Positions 1 to 8,599 of a DNA stretch of 64,000 nt are shown piece by piece; the stretch's first letter is position 1, and each line of letters begins with the position of its first letter. Location: contig NZ_LIVZ01000007.1 in the NCBI RefSeq assembly GCF_001905845.1, forward strand, positions 612,189-676,188, read 5' to 3'. The position numbers and the translations under genes are program-made. The notes beneath the pieces were generated by a model that was given only the letters and a program-made list of their open reading frames with translations, did no database searches and had not been told where the DNA came from. This stretch comes from Streptomyces sp. TSRI0107 (GTDB taxonomy: Bacteria > Actinomycetota > Actinomycetes > Streptomycetales > Streptomycetaceae).

Positions 1-59
1 AGCCGAGAAGCCGCCGGTGCCGGACTGCCCGTGCCGGGACAGCACCGCACCCGGAGTCC

Positions 60-1226
60 TCAGAGCCCCGCCAGCGCCCCCCGCACAGCCTCCAGGTCGC
101 CGTCCGACGCCAGCCCCGCGTGGTACAGGCGGAGTTCGGTCGCGCCGAGGTCGCGGGCGCGGGTGGCGTCCTCGGTGAGGGTGCCGGGGCTGCCGCCCAT
201 CCCCGAGACGACGGTGAGGTTCGCGGCGAGGACGGTTTCCTCGTGCGCGTGCTCCGCGAACGGGGCGAGAAGGCCCGCGCCGCCCGTGCAGGGGACGACC
301 ACGCCGTCGGCGACGGAGAGGACGTGCGCGGGGTCGACGCCCGCGTTGGCGCCGCAGTGGTAGGAGACCGGGTCGGCGTGCAGCAGGATCCGGAAGCCGG
401 CGGGGGCCTCCGCGCGGACCGCCGCGACGGCCGCCTCCTGGAGGGTGCGGGCGGTACCGTCGCGCCACGCGCGCGTGGCGGCCGCGGTGGTGTCGCCGAG
501 CATTTTCTCCACCGCCGCCCAGCCCCCGTCGGAGGGCGCCCCCCGCCACAGCGGCTCCAGCGCGGTGCGTACGGCGGCGGCCAGCTCGTCGGCGTCCAGG
601 CCGTGCCCGGCGTATCCCGCGCGGCAGTCCGCGCAGAAGCACAGGGACATCAGGTACTGGCCGGCGTCGCCGAGGCCGACCCCGCCGGTCTTGTCGTGGG
701 CGTGCAGATGGGCGAGGCCGTACCAGCCCAGGGACTCCAGCTCGGCGCCCCGCGCCCCGGGCCGTACCGCCGCCTCGGCGGCCAGGTCGACGAGGTACGC
801 GCGCGTGGCGGGCTGCGCGATGCACGGCGCCCAGGGGTAGCGGTCGCCGTAGGCGTTGACGACGGAGGTGTCCGGGTGCTCGGCGCCGAGGCGGGAGTTG
901 TGGGCGAGCACGACCCAGCTGTGCGTCTCCAGGCCGGCCTCGGCGAGCGCGGCGGCGGCCTCGCCGTACGCGTCGGCCTCGGGCGCCCAGGCGCCGGCCG
1001 GGTAGGGGCGCAGGGTGCGGTGCGCCCAGCGGGGGCCGAGCGGGTAGAGCACGGCGGCGTGTTCGGCGGTGACGATGCGGTGGCGGGGGTGGCGGGGGGT
1101 CAGCGCCCGCGTGGAGTGGTAGGCGGAGGCGAGCGTCACCTGGCGTATGCCGAGGCCCGCCAGCCGGGCCGGGGCCTGGGGGTCTCCGTTGACGTCCCAG
1201 GGGTAGACGAATGCCGACGCCTTCAC
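60..1226 (-). CDS. Predicted TIM-barrel protein, function unknown
   Basis: A 388-aa soluble protein with no signal peptide. It opens with a barrel-like first strand (MKASAFVYPWDVNGD), and alternating hydrophobic strands and helices continue throughout. Around residues 195-205 there is a cysteine cluster (LCFCADCRAGY) of the kind seen in some uncharacterised glycoside-hydrolase-like TIM barrels. I recognise no specific family. The stop codon of the upstream KdgD-like gene (1223-1225) overlaps this gene's ATG (1224-1226), so the two are translationally coupled. The partner suggests a role in sugar-acid catabolism, for example hydrolysis of a uronate- or aldarate-containing compound or a lactone, but this is inference from context only. 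The 59 bases beyond its stop hold nothing I can call. Confidence 0.7.
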   Translation of the reverse strand: MKASAFVYPWDVNGDPQAPARLAGLGIRQVTLASAYHSTRALTPRHPRHRIVTAEHAAVLYPLGPRWAHRTLRPYPAGAWAPEADAYGEAAAALAEAGLETHSWVVLAHNSRLGAEHPDTSVVNAYGDRYPWAPCIAQPATRAYLVDLAAEAAVRPGARGAELESLGWYGLAHLHAHDKTGGVGLGDAGQYLMSLCFCADCRAGYAGHGLDADELAAAVRTALEPLWRGAPSDGGWAAVEKMLGDTTAAATRAWRDGTARTLQEAAVAAVRAEAPAGFRILLHADPVSYHCGANAGVDPAHVLSVADGVVVPCTGGAGLLAPFAEHAHEETVLAANLTVVSGMGGSPGTLTEDATRARDLGATELRLYHAGLASDGDLEAVRGALAGL

Positions 1227-2164
1227 TTGGTCTCCTCCAGCAGCGCGTACCCACGCTCGATCAGCTGAGCGAGCTGCTTGACATGATCGTCACTCGGCTC
1301 GTGCAGCGGGGGCCGGACCTCTCCCACGTCCAGCCCGCGCAGCCGTACGCCCGCCTTGACCAGGGCGACGGCGTACCCGCGGCCCTGGGCGCGCAGTTCG
1401 ACGAAGGGCCGGTAGAAGCCGTCGAGCAGGCGGTGCGCGGTGGTGTCGTCGCCGGTGCGCAGCGCCCGGTGGAAGGCGAGGGCGATCTCGGGCACGAAGC
1501 AGAACACGGCGGAGGAGTACAGGGTGACGCCGATGGCCCGGTAGGCGAGCTGGGTCTGTTCGGCGGTCGGCAGGCCGTTGAAGTAGAGGAAGTCGCCGGG
1601 GGCCTCGGTGCGTACGGCGCTGACGATCCGCTGCATGAGGTCGAGGTCGCCGAGGCCGTCCTTGAGGCCGACGATGCCTTCGGTGCGGGCCAGGCCGACG
1701 ACCGTCTCGGGGGTGAAGACCGCGTTGTCGCGCTGGTAGACGATGACGGGTAGCCCGGTCGCCGCCGCGATCTCCCGGTAGTGCCGCAGCAGTCCCTCCT
1801 GTCCGGCGACGACGAGGTAGGGCGGCATCGCGAGCAGCCCGTCGGCGCCGGCCTCCTCGGCGAGCCGCGCGTACCGCACGGCGAGCGCGGTGCCGTAGCC
1901 CGCTCCGGCGACGACGGGCACCCGCCCGGCGGTCTCCTCGACCGCCGCGCGTACGCACACCTCGAACTCCTCGGGGGTGAGCGCGTGGAACTCCCCGGTG
2001 CCGCAGCACGCGAAGACCGCCGCGGCGCCGGCCTCGACCCCGCGCCGCACATGGGCGCGGTAGGCGTCGAGGTCGACGGCGCCGTCCGGGCCGTAGGCGG
2101 TGACGGGGAAGAACAGCGGCCCGCTGGGGACGGTGAGGCGAGCGGCGAGAGGGGCTGTCGTCAC
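1223..2164 (-). CDS. kdgD: 5-dehydro-4-deoxyglucarate dehydratase-like (DapA superfamily)
   Basis: A class I aldolase-superfamily enzyme of 313 aa that probably converts 5-keto-4-deoxy-D-glucarate to 2-oxoglutarate semialdehyde with loss of water and CO2. The GTGE phosphate/carboxylate loop is at residues 55-58, the catalytic Tyr at about 143 (IVYQRDN) and the Schiff-base Lys at 168 (GIVGLKDG). It is clearly distinct from the true dapA at 16.8 kb. I chose the GTG at 2164, which has GGGAG 5 bases upstream. The longer frame to 2230 has no ribosome binding site and would add 22 residues with no family counterpart. It is coupled to the downstream TIM-barrel gene and diverges from uronate dehydrogenase. 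Paired with that enzyme it fits the oxidative hexuronate route. A related 2-keto-acid aldolase activity is the main alternative. Confidence 0.8.
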   Translation of the reverse strand: MTTAPLAARLTVPSGPLFFPVTAYGPDGAVDLDAYRAHVRRGVEAGAAAVFACCGTGEFHALTPEEFEVCVRAAVEETAGRVPVVAGAGYGTALAVRYARLAEEAGADGLLAMPPYLVVAGQEGLLRHYREIAAATGLPVIVYQRDNAVFTPETVVGLARTEGIVGLKDGLGDLDLMQRIVSAVRTEAPGDFLYFNGLPTAEQTQLAYRAIGVTLYSSAVFCFVPEIALAFHRALRTGDDTTAHRLLDGFYRPFVELRAQGRGYAVALVKAGVRLRGLDVGEVRPPLHEPSDDHVKQLAQLIERGYALLEETK

Positions 2165-2228
2165 GGGCTCTCCCGGGGATCCATGAGGTCCATATGCTTG
2201 ATCTGCGTCTACATTTCTGAACTCGCCC

Positions 2229-2258
2229 ACGCTAAGCCGCCCCCAGGAGGCGGGTCAA
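2229..2258 (-). promoter_or_regulatory. Promoter of the kdgD operon
   Basis: On the minus strand, a -35 TTGACC (2253-2258) is separated by 18 bp from a -10 TAGCGT (2229-2234). This is close to the HrdB/sigma-70 consensus of Streptomyces. It would start transcription near 2222 and give a leader of about 58 nt before the GTG at 2164. The -10 hexamer is identical to that of the divergent udh promoter. Confidence 0.6.
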
Positions 2259-2307
2259 GCGTGCCAACCCCCGACACACCAGCGGATTTCACGGTTCCAC
2301 GGGACAC

Positions 2308-2336
2308 TTGACGGGCGGTGCGCACCCTCTTAGCGT
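2308..2336 (+). promoter_or_regulatory. Promoter of udh
   Basis: A -35 TTGACG (2308-2313) is separated by 17 bp from a -10 TAGCGT (2331-2336). The predicted start near 2343 lies about 70 nt before the udh ATG. The hexamers and the flanking CTTAGCGTG mirror the divergent kdgD promoter, which suggests the two genes are expressed together. Confidence 0.65.
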
Positions 2337-2412
2337 GTCCACGAATATGAATGCCGTACGTGAATGTGCACGCAGCGCGTGGGTACGGCCGGCGATGCAA
2401 GGAGATCCGAGG

Positions 2413-3222
2413 ATGCCCGCTCCCCGCACCGTTCTGCTCACCGGCGCCGCCGGCGGCCTCGGCACCCTGATGCGGGACCTGCTCCCGGACTACGGCTACC
2501 AGCTGCGCCTGCTCGACCTGCGCCCCGTCGAGGGCGCGCCGGACGCGATCGTCGCCGACCTCGCCGACAAGGACGCGGTCCGGGAGGCCGTACGGGGCGT
2601 CGACGCGATCATCCACCTCGCGGGCATCTCCCTGGAAGCCCCCTTCGAGAAGATCCTCAAGGCGAACATCGAGGGCACCTACAACCTGTACGAGGCCGCC
2701 CGCGAGGAGGGCGTCCGGCGGATCGTCTTCGCCTCCTCCAACCACGCGGTCGGCTACACCCCCCGCCCGCAGGGCGACGACCCGCTGATCCCGGTCGAGA
2801 CCCCGCGCCGCCCGGACACCTTCTACGGCCTGTCCAAGTCCTTCGGCGAGGACCTCGCGCAGTTCTACTGGGACAAGCACGGCCTGGAGACCGTCTCGGT
2901 GCGCATCGGCTCCTGCTTCCCCGAGCCGACCAGCGTGCGGATGCTCTCGGTGTGGATGAGCCCGGCCGACGGCGCCCGCCTCCTGCACGCGGCACTGACC
3001 GCCGAGGAGGTCGGCCACACCGTCGTCTACGGCTCCTCCGCCAACACCCGGCTGTGGTGGGACCTGTCCACCGCGCGGGCCATCGGTTACGAGCCTCAGG
3101 ACGACTCCGAGCCCTACGCCGAGAAGCTGATCGCCGAACAGGGCGAGCTGGACCCGGCCAACCCGGCGCACGCCTGCCTGGGCGGCCACTTCGTGACCGA
3201 GCCGCCGACCTGGCCGTACTGA
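2413..3222 (+). CDS. udh: Uronate dehydrogenase (NAD-dependent SDR)
   Basis: A 269-aa extended short-chain dehydrogenase. The Rossmann motif GAAGGLG is at residues 11-17, the substrate SSN at 108-110 and the catalytic YxxxK at Tyr138/Lys142 (YGLSKSFGED). Together these match uronate dehydrogenases, which oxidise D-glucuronate or D-galacturonate to the aldarolactone with NAD+. The start at 2413 has AAGGAGA at the proper distance. An upstream in-frame extension to 2308 would run through the promoter. It diverges from kdgD, whose product acts later in the same pathway. The lactonase and the aldarate dehydratase needed between them are not in this window. The gene ends in a strong hairpin at 3239. 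Confidence 0.88.
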   Translation: MPAPRTVLLTGAAGGLGTLMRDLLPDYGYQLRLLDLRPVEGAPDAIVADLADKDAVREAVRGVDAIIHLAGISLEAPFEKILKANIEGTYNLYEAAREEGVRRIVFASSNHAVGYTPRPQGDDPLIPVETPRRPDTFYGLSKSFGEDLAQFYWDKHGLETVSVRIGSCFPEPTSVRMLSVWMSPADGARLLHAALTAEEVGHTVVYGSSANTRLWWDLSTARAIGYEPQDDSEPYAEKLIAEQGELDPANPAHACLGGHFVTEPPTWPY

Positions 3223-3238
3223 CCGGAAAACACCGGCG

Positions 3239-3275
3239 GAGCGGGCGGGCGGGCCGGAAACGGGCCCGCCCGCTC
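3239..3275 (+). terminator. Rho-independent-type hairpin after udh
   Basis: A perfect 12-bp GC stem (3239-3250 with 3264-3275) closes a 13-nt loop, 17 bp past the udh stop. There is no U tract, as is common in Streptomyces. The rest of 3223-3514 holds no gene that I can support. Confidence 0.7.
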
Positions 3276-3514
3276 GGTCATTCGGGCACGGACCGGGCCC
3301 GGCCGGGCAACCCGCCCCAGAGCCCCGGGACCCGCGCGACCAGCCACGACGCTCCCGCACACAACTCTCACGGCGCCGCCCGGACCCAAGACCGAACGGG
3401 CACACACGGGCAGCATCACCCTCGTAACAGGCCTGGCCAGCGTCCCGCACCGGCTGTAGAACTTCCCCCATGGGCCACAGCGGGCCCGAACGGGCACTAC
3501 GGCAGGAAGGGCGG

Positions 3515-4291
3515 GTGACGGCCATGCACAGAACCGCGGAGGAACGCCAGCGCGAGATCGTACGCGCGGCCCGCGCCGGCGGTTCCGTGGACGTCAACGC
3601 GCTCGCCGCCGAGCTGGGCGTGGCCAAGGAGACCGTCCGGCGGGACCTGCGGGTCCTGGAGGACCACGGCCTGGTGCGGCGCACGCACGGCGGGGCCTAC
3701 CCCGTGGAGAGCGCCGGGTTCGAGACGACGCTCTCCTTCCGCGCCACCAGCCACGTCCCCGAGAAGCGCCGGATCGCGGCCGCCGCGGCCGAGCTGCTGG
3801 GGGACGCCGAGACGGTCTTCGTCGACGAGGGCTTCACCCCGCAGCTCATCGCCGAGGCGCTGCCCCGCGACCGGCCGCTGACCGTGGTCACCGCGTCCCT
3901 GCCGGTCGCGGGCGCGCTCGCCGGGGCGGACCACGTCTCGGTGCTGCTGCTCGGCGGCCGGGTCCGCCCGGGCACCCTCGCCACCGTCGACCACTGGACG
4001 ACGAAGATGCTGGCCGGCTTCGTCGTCGACCTCGCCTACATCGGCGCCAACGGCATCTCGCGCGAGCACGGTCTGACCACCCCCGACCCCGCGGTCGGCG
4101 AGGTCAAGGCGCAGGCGGTGCGGGCCGCGCGGCGCACCGTCTTCGCCGGGGTGCACAGCAAGTTCGGCGCGGTGAGCTTCTGCCGGTTCGCCGAGGTCGG
4201 CTCGCTGGAGGCGATCGTGACGAGCACGCTGCTGCCGTCGGCGGAGGCCCACCGCTACTCGCTGCTGGGCCCCCAGGTCATCCGCGTCTGA
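3515..4291 (+). CDS. DeoR/GlpR-family transcriptional regulator
   Basis: About 258 aa. It has an N-terminal winged helix-turn-helix (roughly residues 20-60, with the family signature VAKETVRRDLRVLEDHGLVRRTHGG) and a C-terminal DeoR sugar-phosphate sensor domain (FVDEGFTPQLIAEAL, then GANGISREHGLTTPDP). I prefer the GTG at 3515, which has GGAAGG 6 bases upstream, over the ATG at 3524. The gene lies 79 bp ahead of, and in the same direction as, the polyol-type transport operon. It is therefore the likely local repressor, released by a phosphorylated sugar or polyol. No operator was identified with confidence. Confidence 0.87.
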   Translation: MTAMHRTAEERQREIVRAARAGGSVDVNALAAELGVAKETVRRDLRVLEDHGLVRRTHGGAYPVESAGFETTLSFRATSHVPEKRRIAAAAAELLGDAETVFVDEGFTPQLIAEALPRDRPLTVVTASLPVAGALAGADHVSVLLLGGRVRPGTLATVDHWTTKMLAGFVVDLAYIGANGISREHGLTTPDPAVGEVKAQAVRAARRTVFAGVHSKFGAVSFCRFAEVGSLEAIVTSTLLPSAEAHRYSLLGPQVIRV

Positions 4292-4370
4292 AAATCCAAC
4301 CCACTCCCCATACAGGGCACCCCCATGCCCAACAGCACCCCTTATCTCCCCATACGTCCAGGAGCGATCC

Positions 4371-5744
4371 ATGCGAACCCAGAGCCGACGACGGCCTCCG
4401 CGAGCGACACTCGCCACGGCCGTCGCAGGGACGCTGCTCGCCCCGCTGCTCTCCGGCTGCTGGGTCGGAGCGGGCGGGGCCGGATCCGGCGGCGACGCCA
4501 TCAACGTCCTGATGGTCAACAACCCGCAGATGGTGGAGCTGCAGAAGCTCACCGCCGCGCATTTCACCCGGGAGACCGGCATCGAGGTCAACTTCACCGT
4601 CCTGCCGGAGAACGACGTCCGCGACAAGATCAGCCAGGACTTCGCCAATCAGGCCGGCCAGTACGACGTCGCCACCCTCTCCAACTACGAGATACCGATC
4701 TACGCCCGCAACGGCTGGCTCAAGGAGATGGACTCCTACGTCGCGAAGGACCCCGCGTACGACGAGCAGGACGTCCTCAAGCCGATGCGCCAGTCCCTCA
4801 CCGGCGACGACGGCAAGCTGTACGGCCAGCCCTTCTACGGCGAGTCGTCGTTCCTCATGTACCGCAAGGACGTGTTCGCCCGCGAGGGCCTGACCATGCC
4901 CGAGCGCCCCACCTGGCGGCAGGTGGCCGGCCTCGCCGCCCGCGTCGACGGCGCCGAGGACGGCATGAAGGGCATCTGCCTGCGCGGACTGCCCGGCTGG
5001 GGCGAGGTGATGGCCCCGCTGACGACGGTCGTCAACACCTTCGGCGGCACCTGGTTCGACCAGGACTGGAAGGCGCGCCTGGACTCTCCCGAGTTCGAGA
5101 AGGCGACGAAGTTCTATGTCGACCTGGTCCGTGAGCACGGCGAGTCCGGTGCGGCCCAGTCCGGCTTCGCCGAATGCCTGAACAACATGACCCAGGGCAA
5201 CGTCGCCATGTGGTACGACGCCACCTCCGCGGCCGGCTTGCTGGAGGCGGCGGACTCCCCGGTCAAGGGCAAGGTCGGCTACGCCCCCGCCCCCGTCGAG
5301 AAGACGGACTCCTCCGGCTGGCTCTACACCTGGGCCTGGGGCATCCAGGACGCCTCCCGCAACCCCGACAAGGCGTGGAAGTTCGTCTCCTGGGCGTCGA
5401 GCAAGGAGTACGAGGAGCTGGTCGGCGAGGAGTCCGGCTGGTCGAACGTCCCGGCCGGCAAGCGGGCGTCGACGTACGACCACCCCGCCTACCGCGCGGA
5501 GGCCGCCGCCTTCCAGGAGATGACCCGCGCGGCCATCGAGGGCGCCCGCCCCGACGACCCCGGCGTCCAGCCGCGCCCCGCGCCCGGCATCCAGTTCGTC
5601 GGCATCCCCGAGTTCACCGATCTCGGCACGCAGGTCTCCCAGGAGATCAGCGCGGCCATCGCCGGACGCCAGTCCGTCGAGACGGCCCTGAGGAAGTCCC
5701 AGCAACTCGCCGAGCGCATCTCCGAGGAGTACGAGGGACGATGA
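4371..5744 (+). CDS. Sugar/polyol ABC transporter binding lipoprotein
   Basis: A 457-aa extracytoplasmic family 1 solute-binding protein. Residues 1-30 form a lipoprotein signal with twin arginines and the lipobox LLSGC (Cys30). The mature part (NVLMVNNPQMVELQKL onward, then YGQPFYGESSFLMYRKD) resembles the SmoE/mannitol-sorbitol-arabitol binding group. AGGAG sits about 7 bases before the ATG. Its TGA overlaps the ATG of the first permease. The substrate is inferred as a polyol, because the fifth gene of the operon is a medium-chain dehydrogenase, but this is not proved. C-terminal repeats and frameshifts are absent. Confidence 0.88.
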   Translation: MRTQSRRRPPRATLATAVAGTLLAPLLSGCWVGAGGAGSGGDAINVLMVNNPQMVELQKLTAAHFTRETGIEVNFTVLPENDVRDKISQDFANQAGQYDVATLSNYEIPIYARNGWLKEMDSYVAKDPAYDEQDVLKPMRQSLTGDDGKLYGQPFYGESSFLMYRKDVFAREGLTMPERPTWRQVAGLAARVDGAEDGMKGICLRGLPGWGEVMAPLTTVVNTFGGTWFDQDWKARLDSPEFEKATKFYVDLVREHGESGAAQSGFAECLNNMTQGNVAMWYDATSAAGLLEAADSPVKGKVGYAPAPVEKTDSSGWLYTWAWGIQDASRNPDKAWKFVSWASSKEYEELVGEESGWSNVPAGKRASTYDHPAYRAEAAAFQEMTRAAIEGARPDDPGVQPRPAPGIQFVGIPEFTDLGTQVSQEISAAIAGRQSVETALRKSQQLAERISEEYEGR

Positions 5745-6679
5745 CCGCGACGACGACGGCCCCCGTGGCCACCAGCCCCGTACGCACCGCCGGCGCGCCG
5801 AAGGCCCGGCTGCGCGCCTGGGCGACCCGCGCCCCGCTGCTGCCCGCCCTGGTCTTCATGATCGTGGTGACCCAGCTGCCCTTCGTGGCGACGCTGGTCA
5901 TCTCCTTCTTCGACTGGAACGCGCTCTATCCCGACGCCCGCCGCTTCACCGGCGTCGACAACTACCGCCAGGTGCTCACCGACGCCGACCTGCGCCACTC
6001 GGTGGGCACGACGATCCTGCTCACGGCCACGGTGGTGCTGGTCAGCCTGGTCCTGGGCCTGGTCCTCGCGCTGCTGCTCGACCGCCGCTTCAAGGGCCGG
6101 GGCGCGGTCCGCACCCTGCTGATCGCCCCGTTCCTCGTGGTCCCGGTCGCGGCCGCGCTGCTGTGGAAGCACGTCCTGTACAACCCCGAGTACGGCCTGC
6201 TGAACGGCCTGCTGAGCTACGTCGGCGGCCCCCAGCCGGACTGGGTCTCCAGCACCCCGCTGCTCGCCGTCGAGGCGTCCCTGGTCTGGCAGTGGACCCC
6301 GTTCATGATGCTCATCCTGCTGGCCGGGCTGCAGAGCCGCGACCCGCAGCAGATCGAGGCCGCGCGGGTGGACGGCGCGAGCGACTGGCAGATCTTCCGC
6401 CATCTGACCCTGCCCCATCTGCGCCGCTATCTGGAACTCGGCGCCCTGCTCGGCTCGATCTACATCGTCCAGAACTTCGACGCCGTCTTCACGATCACCT
6501 CCGGCGGCCTGGGCACCGCGAACCTGCCCTACACCGTCTACCAGAGCTTCTACCAGGCCCACGAGAACGGCCTCGCCTCGGCCGCGGGCGTGCTGGTGGT
6601 CATCGGTTCGATCGTCATCGCGACCTTCGCGCTGCGGGTCGTGTCGTCCCTCTTCCGCGAGGAGGTGTCCCGCGCGTGA
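5741..6679 (+). CDS. ABC sugar permease, MalF/SmoF type
   Basis: A 312-aa integral membrane subunit with about six transmembrane segments. The ATPase-coupling EAA loop starts at residue 206 (EAARVDGASDWQIF). The ATG overlaps the stop of the binding-protein gene (ATGA), and its own TGA overlaps the GTG of the next permease, so binding protein and both permeases are made in step. The short hydrophilic N terminus (about 30 aa) is typical. It lacks the large extracytoplasmic insertion found in the MalF-like protein at 44.4 kb. Confidence 0.88.
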   Translation: MTATTTAPVATSPVRTAGAPKARLRAWATRAPLLPALVFMIVVTQLPFVATLVISFFDWNALYPDARRFTGVDNYRQVLTDADLRHSVGTTILLTATVVLVSLVLGLVLALLLDRRFKGRGAVRTLLIAPFLVVPVAAALLWKHVLYNPEYGLLNGLLSYVGGPQPDWVSSTPLLAVEASLVWQWTPFMMLILLAGLQSRDPQQIEAARVDGASDWQIFRHLTLPHLRRYLELGALLGSIYIVQNFDAVFTITSGGLGTANLPYTVYQSFYQAHENGLASAAGVLVVIGSIVIATFALRVVSSLFREEVSRA

Positions 6680-7500
6680 ACGCCGTGCGCCGCACCGGGC
6701 CCGGCCTGCTGGCCTGGCTCGCCGGGATCGTGTTCTTCCTGCCCATCGCCTGGATGGCGCTGACGTCCTTCCACTCGGAGGCGGACGCGGCGACCAACCC
6801 GCCCTCCTTCACCGCCGCCCTCACCCTGGACGGCTACCGCGAGTTCTTCGGCCTCTCCGGCGGGGCGAGCCCCTGGCCCGCGCTGATCAACTCGACGGTG
6901 GCCTCGGTGGCGTCCACCCTGCTCGTCCTGCTACTCGCCCTCCCGGCGGCGTACGCGCTGTCGGTCAACCGCGTCCGCAAGTGGACGGACGTCCTGTTCT
7001 TCTTCCTGTCCACCAAGATGCTGCCGGTGGTGGCGGGCCTGCTCCCGATCTACCTGTTCGCCAGGAACGCGGACCTGCTGGACAACATCTGGCTGCTGGT
7101 CGTCCTCTACACCTCGATGAACCTGCCGATCGCGGTCTGGATGATGCAGTCCTTCCTCGCCGAGGTACCGGTGGCCGTGATCGAGGCGGCCCGGGTGGAC
7201 GGCGCGCGCCTGCCGGTGATCCTCGCGCGGGTGATCGGGCCGATCGCGCTGCCCGGCATCGCGGCGACCGCCCTGATCTGCTTCATCTTCAGCTGGAACG
7301 AGCTGCTGTTCGCCCGGGTGCTGACCGGCGTCGTCGCCGAGACCGCCCCCGTCTTCCTGACCGGCTTCATCACCAGCCAGGGCCTGTTCCTGGCGAAGGT
7401 GTGCGCCGCGTCGCTCGTCATCTCCCTGCCGGTGCTCGCCGCGGGGTTCGCCGCCCAGGACAAGCTGGTCCAGGGCCTGTCGTTGGGAGCCGTGAAATGA
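6676..7500 (+). CDS. ABC sugar permease, MalG/SmoG type
   Basis: A 274-aa second permease subunit with six predicted membrane helices and an EAA loop at residue 170 (EAARVDGARLPVILARV). Its GTG start overlaps the preceding TGA, and its stop overlaps the dehydrogenase ATG. No ATP-binding subunit is encoded anywhere in this operon. In Streptomyces the MsiK ATPase commonly energises such importers from elsewhere in the genome, and I infer that here. Confidence 0.87.
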   Translation: MNAVRRTGPGLLAWLAGIVFFLPIAWMALTSFHSEADAATNPPSFTAALTLDGYREFFGLSGGASPWPALINSTVASVASTLLVLLLALPAAYALSVNRVRKWTDVLFFFLSTKMLPVVAGLLPIYLFARNADLLDNIWLLVVLYTSMNLPIAVWMMQSFLAEVPVAVIEAARVDGARLPVILARVIGPIALPGIAATALICFIFSWNELLFARVLTGVVAETAPVFLTGFITSQGLFLAKVCAASLVISLPVLAAGFAAQDKLVQGLSLGAVK

Positions 7501-8486
7501 AGGCCGCCGTCATCGAGTCCGTGGGCCGGGCCGTCGTCACCGAGGTCCCGGACCCGACGCCGGGCCCGCGCGAGGTCGTCGTCGAGGTCGCCGCCTGCGG
7601 TCTGTGCGGCACCGACCTGCACATCCTGCAGGGCGAGTTCGCGCCCAAGCTGCCCATCGTGCCGGGCCACGAGTTCGCCGGCGAGGTGGTCGGGGTGGGC
7701 ACCCAGGTCACCGAGGTGTCGGTCGGCGACCGGGTGGCGGTCGACCCGTCCCTGTACTGCCACGAGTGCCGCTACTGCCGTACCGGCCACAACAACCTGT
7801 GCGAACGCTGGGCGGCGATCGGCGTGACCACGGCGGGCGGGGCGGCGAAGTACGCCGTGGCCCCGGTGGCGAACTGCGTACGGCTCCCGGACCACATCCG
7901 CACCCAGGACGCCGCCCTGATCGAGCCCCTGTCCTGCGCGGTCCGCGGCTACGACGTGCTGCGCGCCCGCCTCGGCGCCCACGTCCTGATCTACGGCTCG
8001 GGCACGATGGGCCTGATGATGCTGGAGCTGGCCAAGCGGACCGGCGCGGCGAGCGTGGACATGGTGGACGTGAACCCGGCCCGGCTGGAGACGGCACGCC
8101 GGCTGGGCGTCTCGGCGTCCGCCGCGAACGCGGACGAACTGGACCGCCCGCAGGGCTGGGACGTGGTGGTGGACGCGACGGGCAACGCGGCCGCGATCCA
8201 GGACGGCCTGGACCGGGTGGCGAAGGCGGGCACGTTCCTGCAGTTCGGCGTGGCGGACTACGCGACCCGGGTCACGATCGACCCGTACCGCATCTACAAC
8301 CAGGAGATCACCATCACCGGTTCGATGGCGGTCCTGCACAGCTTCGAGCGGGCGGCGGAACTGTTCGCGGGCGGCGTCCTGGACCCGGAGATCTTCATCA
8401 GCGACCGCGTCCCGCTGGACCGCTACCCGCAGGCGCTGGAGCAGTTCGCGTCGGGTGTGGGGCGCAAGATCGTGGTGGTGCCGTAG
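7497..8486 (+). CDS. Zinc-dependent medium-chain alcohol/polyol dehydrogenase
   Basis: 329 aa. Catalytic-zinc ligands are Cys37 and His58-Glu59 (PGHEFAGEV). The structural-zinc cysteines 88, 91, 94 and 102 (CHECRYC ... C) and the NAD-binding GSGTMG at 167-172 are all intact. The family oxidises secondary alcohols such as sorbitol, xylitol, arabitol or L-threonine. Placement as the last gene of a coupled ABC import operon argues for a polyol just taken up (sorbitol/mannitol/arabitol class). The exact substrate cannot be read from the sequence. Confidence 0.85.
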   Translation: MKAAVIESVGRAVVTEVPDPTPGPREVVVEVAACGLCGTDLHILQGEFAPKLPIVPGHEFAGEVVGVGTQVTEVSVGDRVAVDPSLYCHECRYCRTGHNNLCERWAAIGVTTAGGAAKYAVAPVANCVRLPDHIRTQDAALIEPLSCAVRGYDVLRARLGAHVLIYGSGTMGLMMLELAKRTGAASVDMVDVNPARLETARRLGVSASAANADELDRPQGWDVVVDATGNAAAIQDGLDRVAKAGTFLQFGVADYATRVTIDPYRIYNQEITITGSMAVLHSFERAAELFAGGVLDPEIFISDRVPLDRYPQALEQFASGVGRKIVVVP

Positions 8487-8599
8487 GACAGGCCGGACAC
8501 CGGGGAACGCCGGGGCCGCGACCACCCCCGCAACCGGTGGTGACCCGATCGGCGGGCCGGTAAGGGAACGGTAAAACGGCCTCGGTCGTTCAACGAGGC

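Noticed and set aside
120..1268. A 382-codon plus-strand frame opposite the TIM-barrel gene
   Set aside because: Gly/Ala/Arg/Val-rich antisense shadow with no start signal. The minus-strand gene is coupled to kdgD.
1223..2230. The longer kdgD start at 2230
   Set aside because: It places the start on the -10 element of the promoter and lacks a ribosome binding site. GTG 2164 has both features right.
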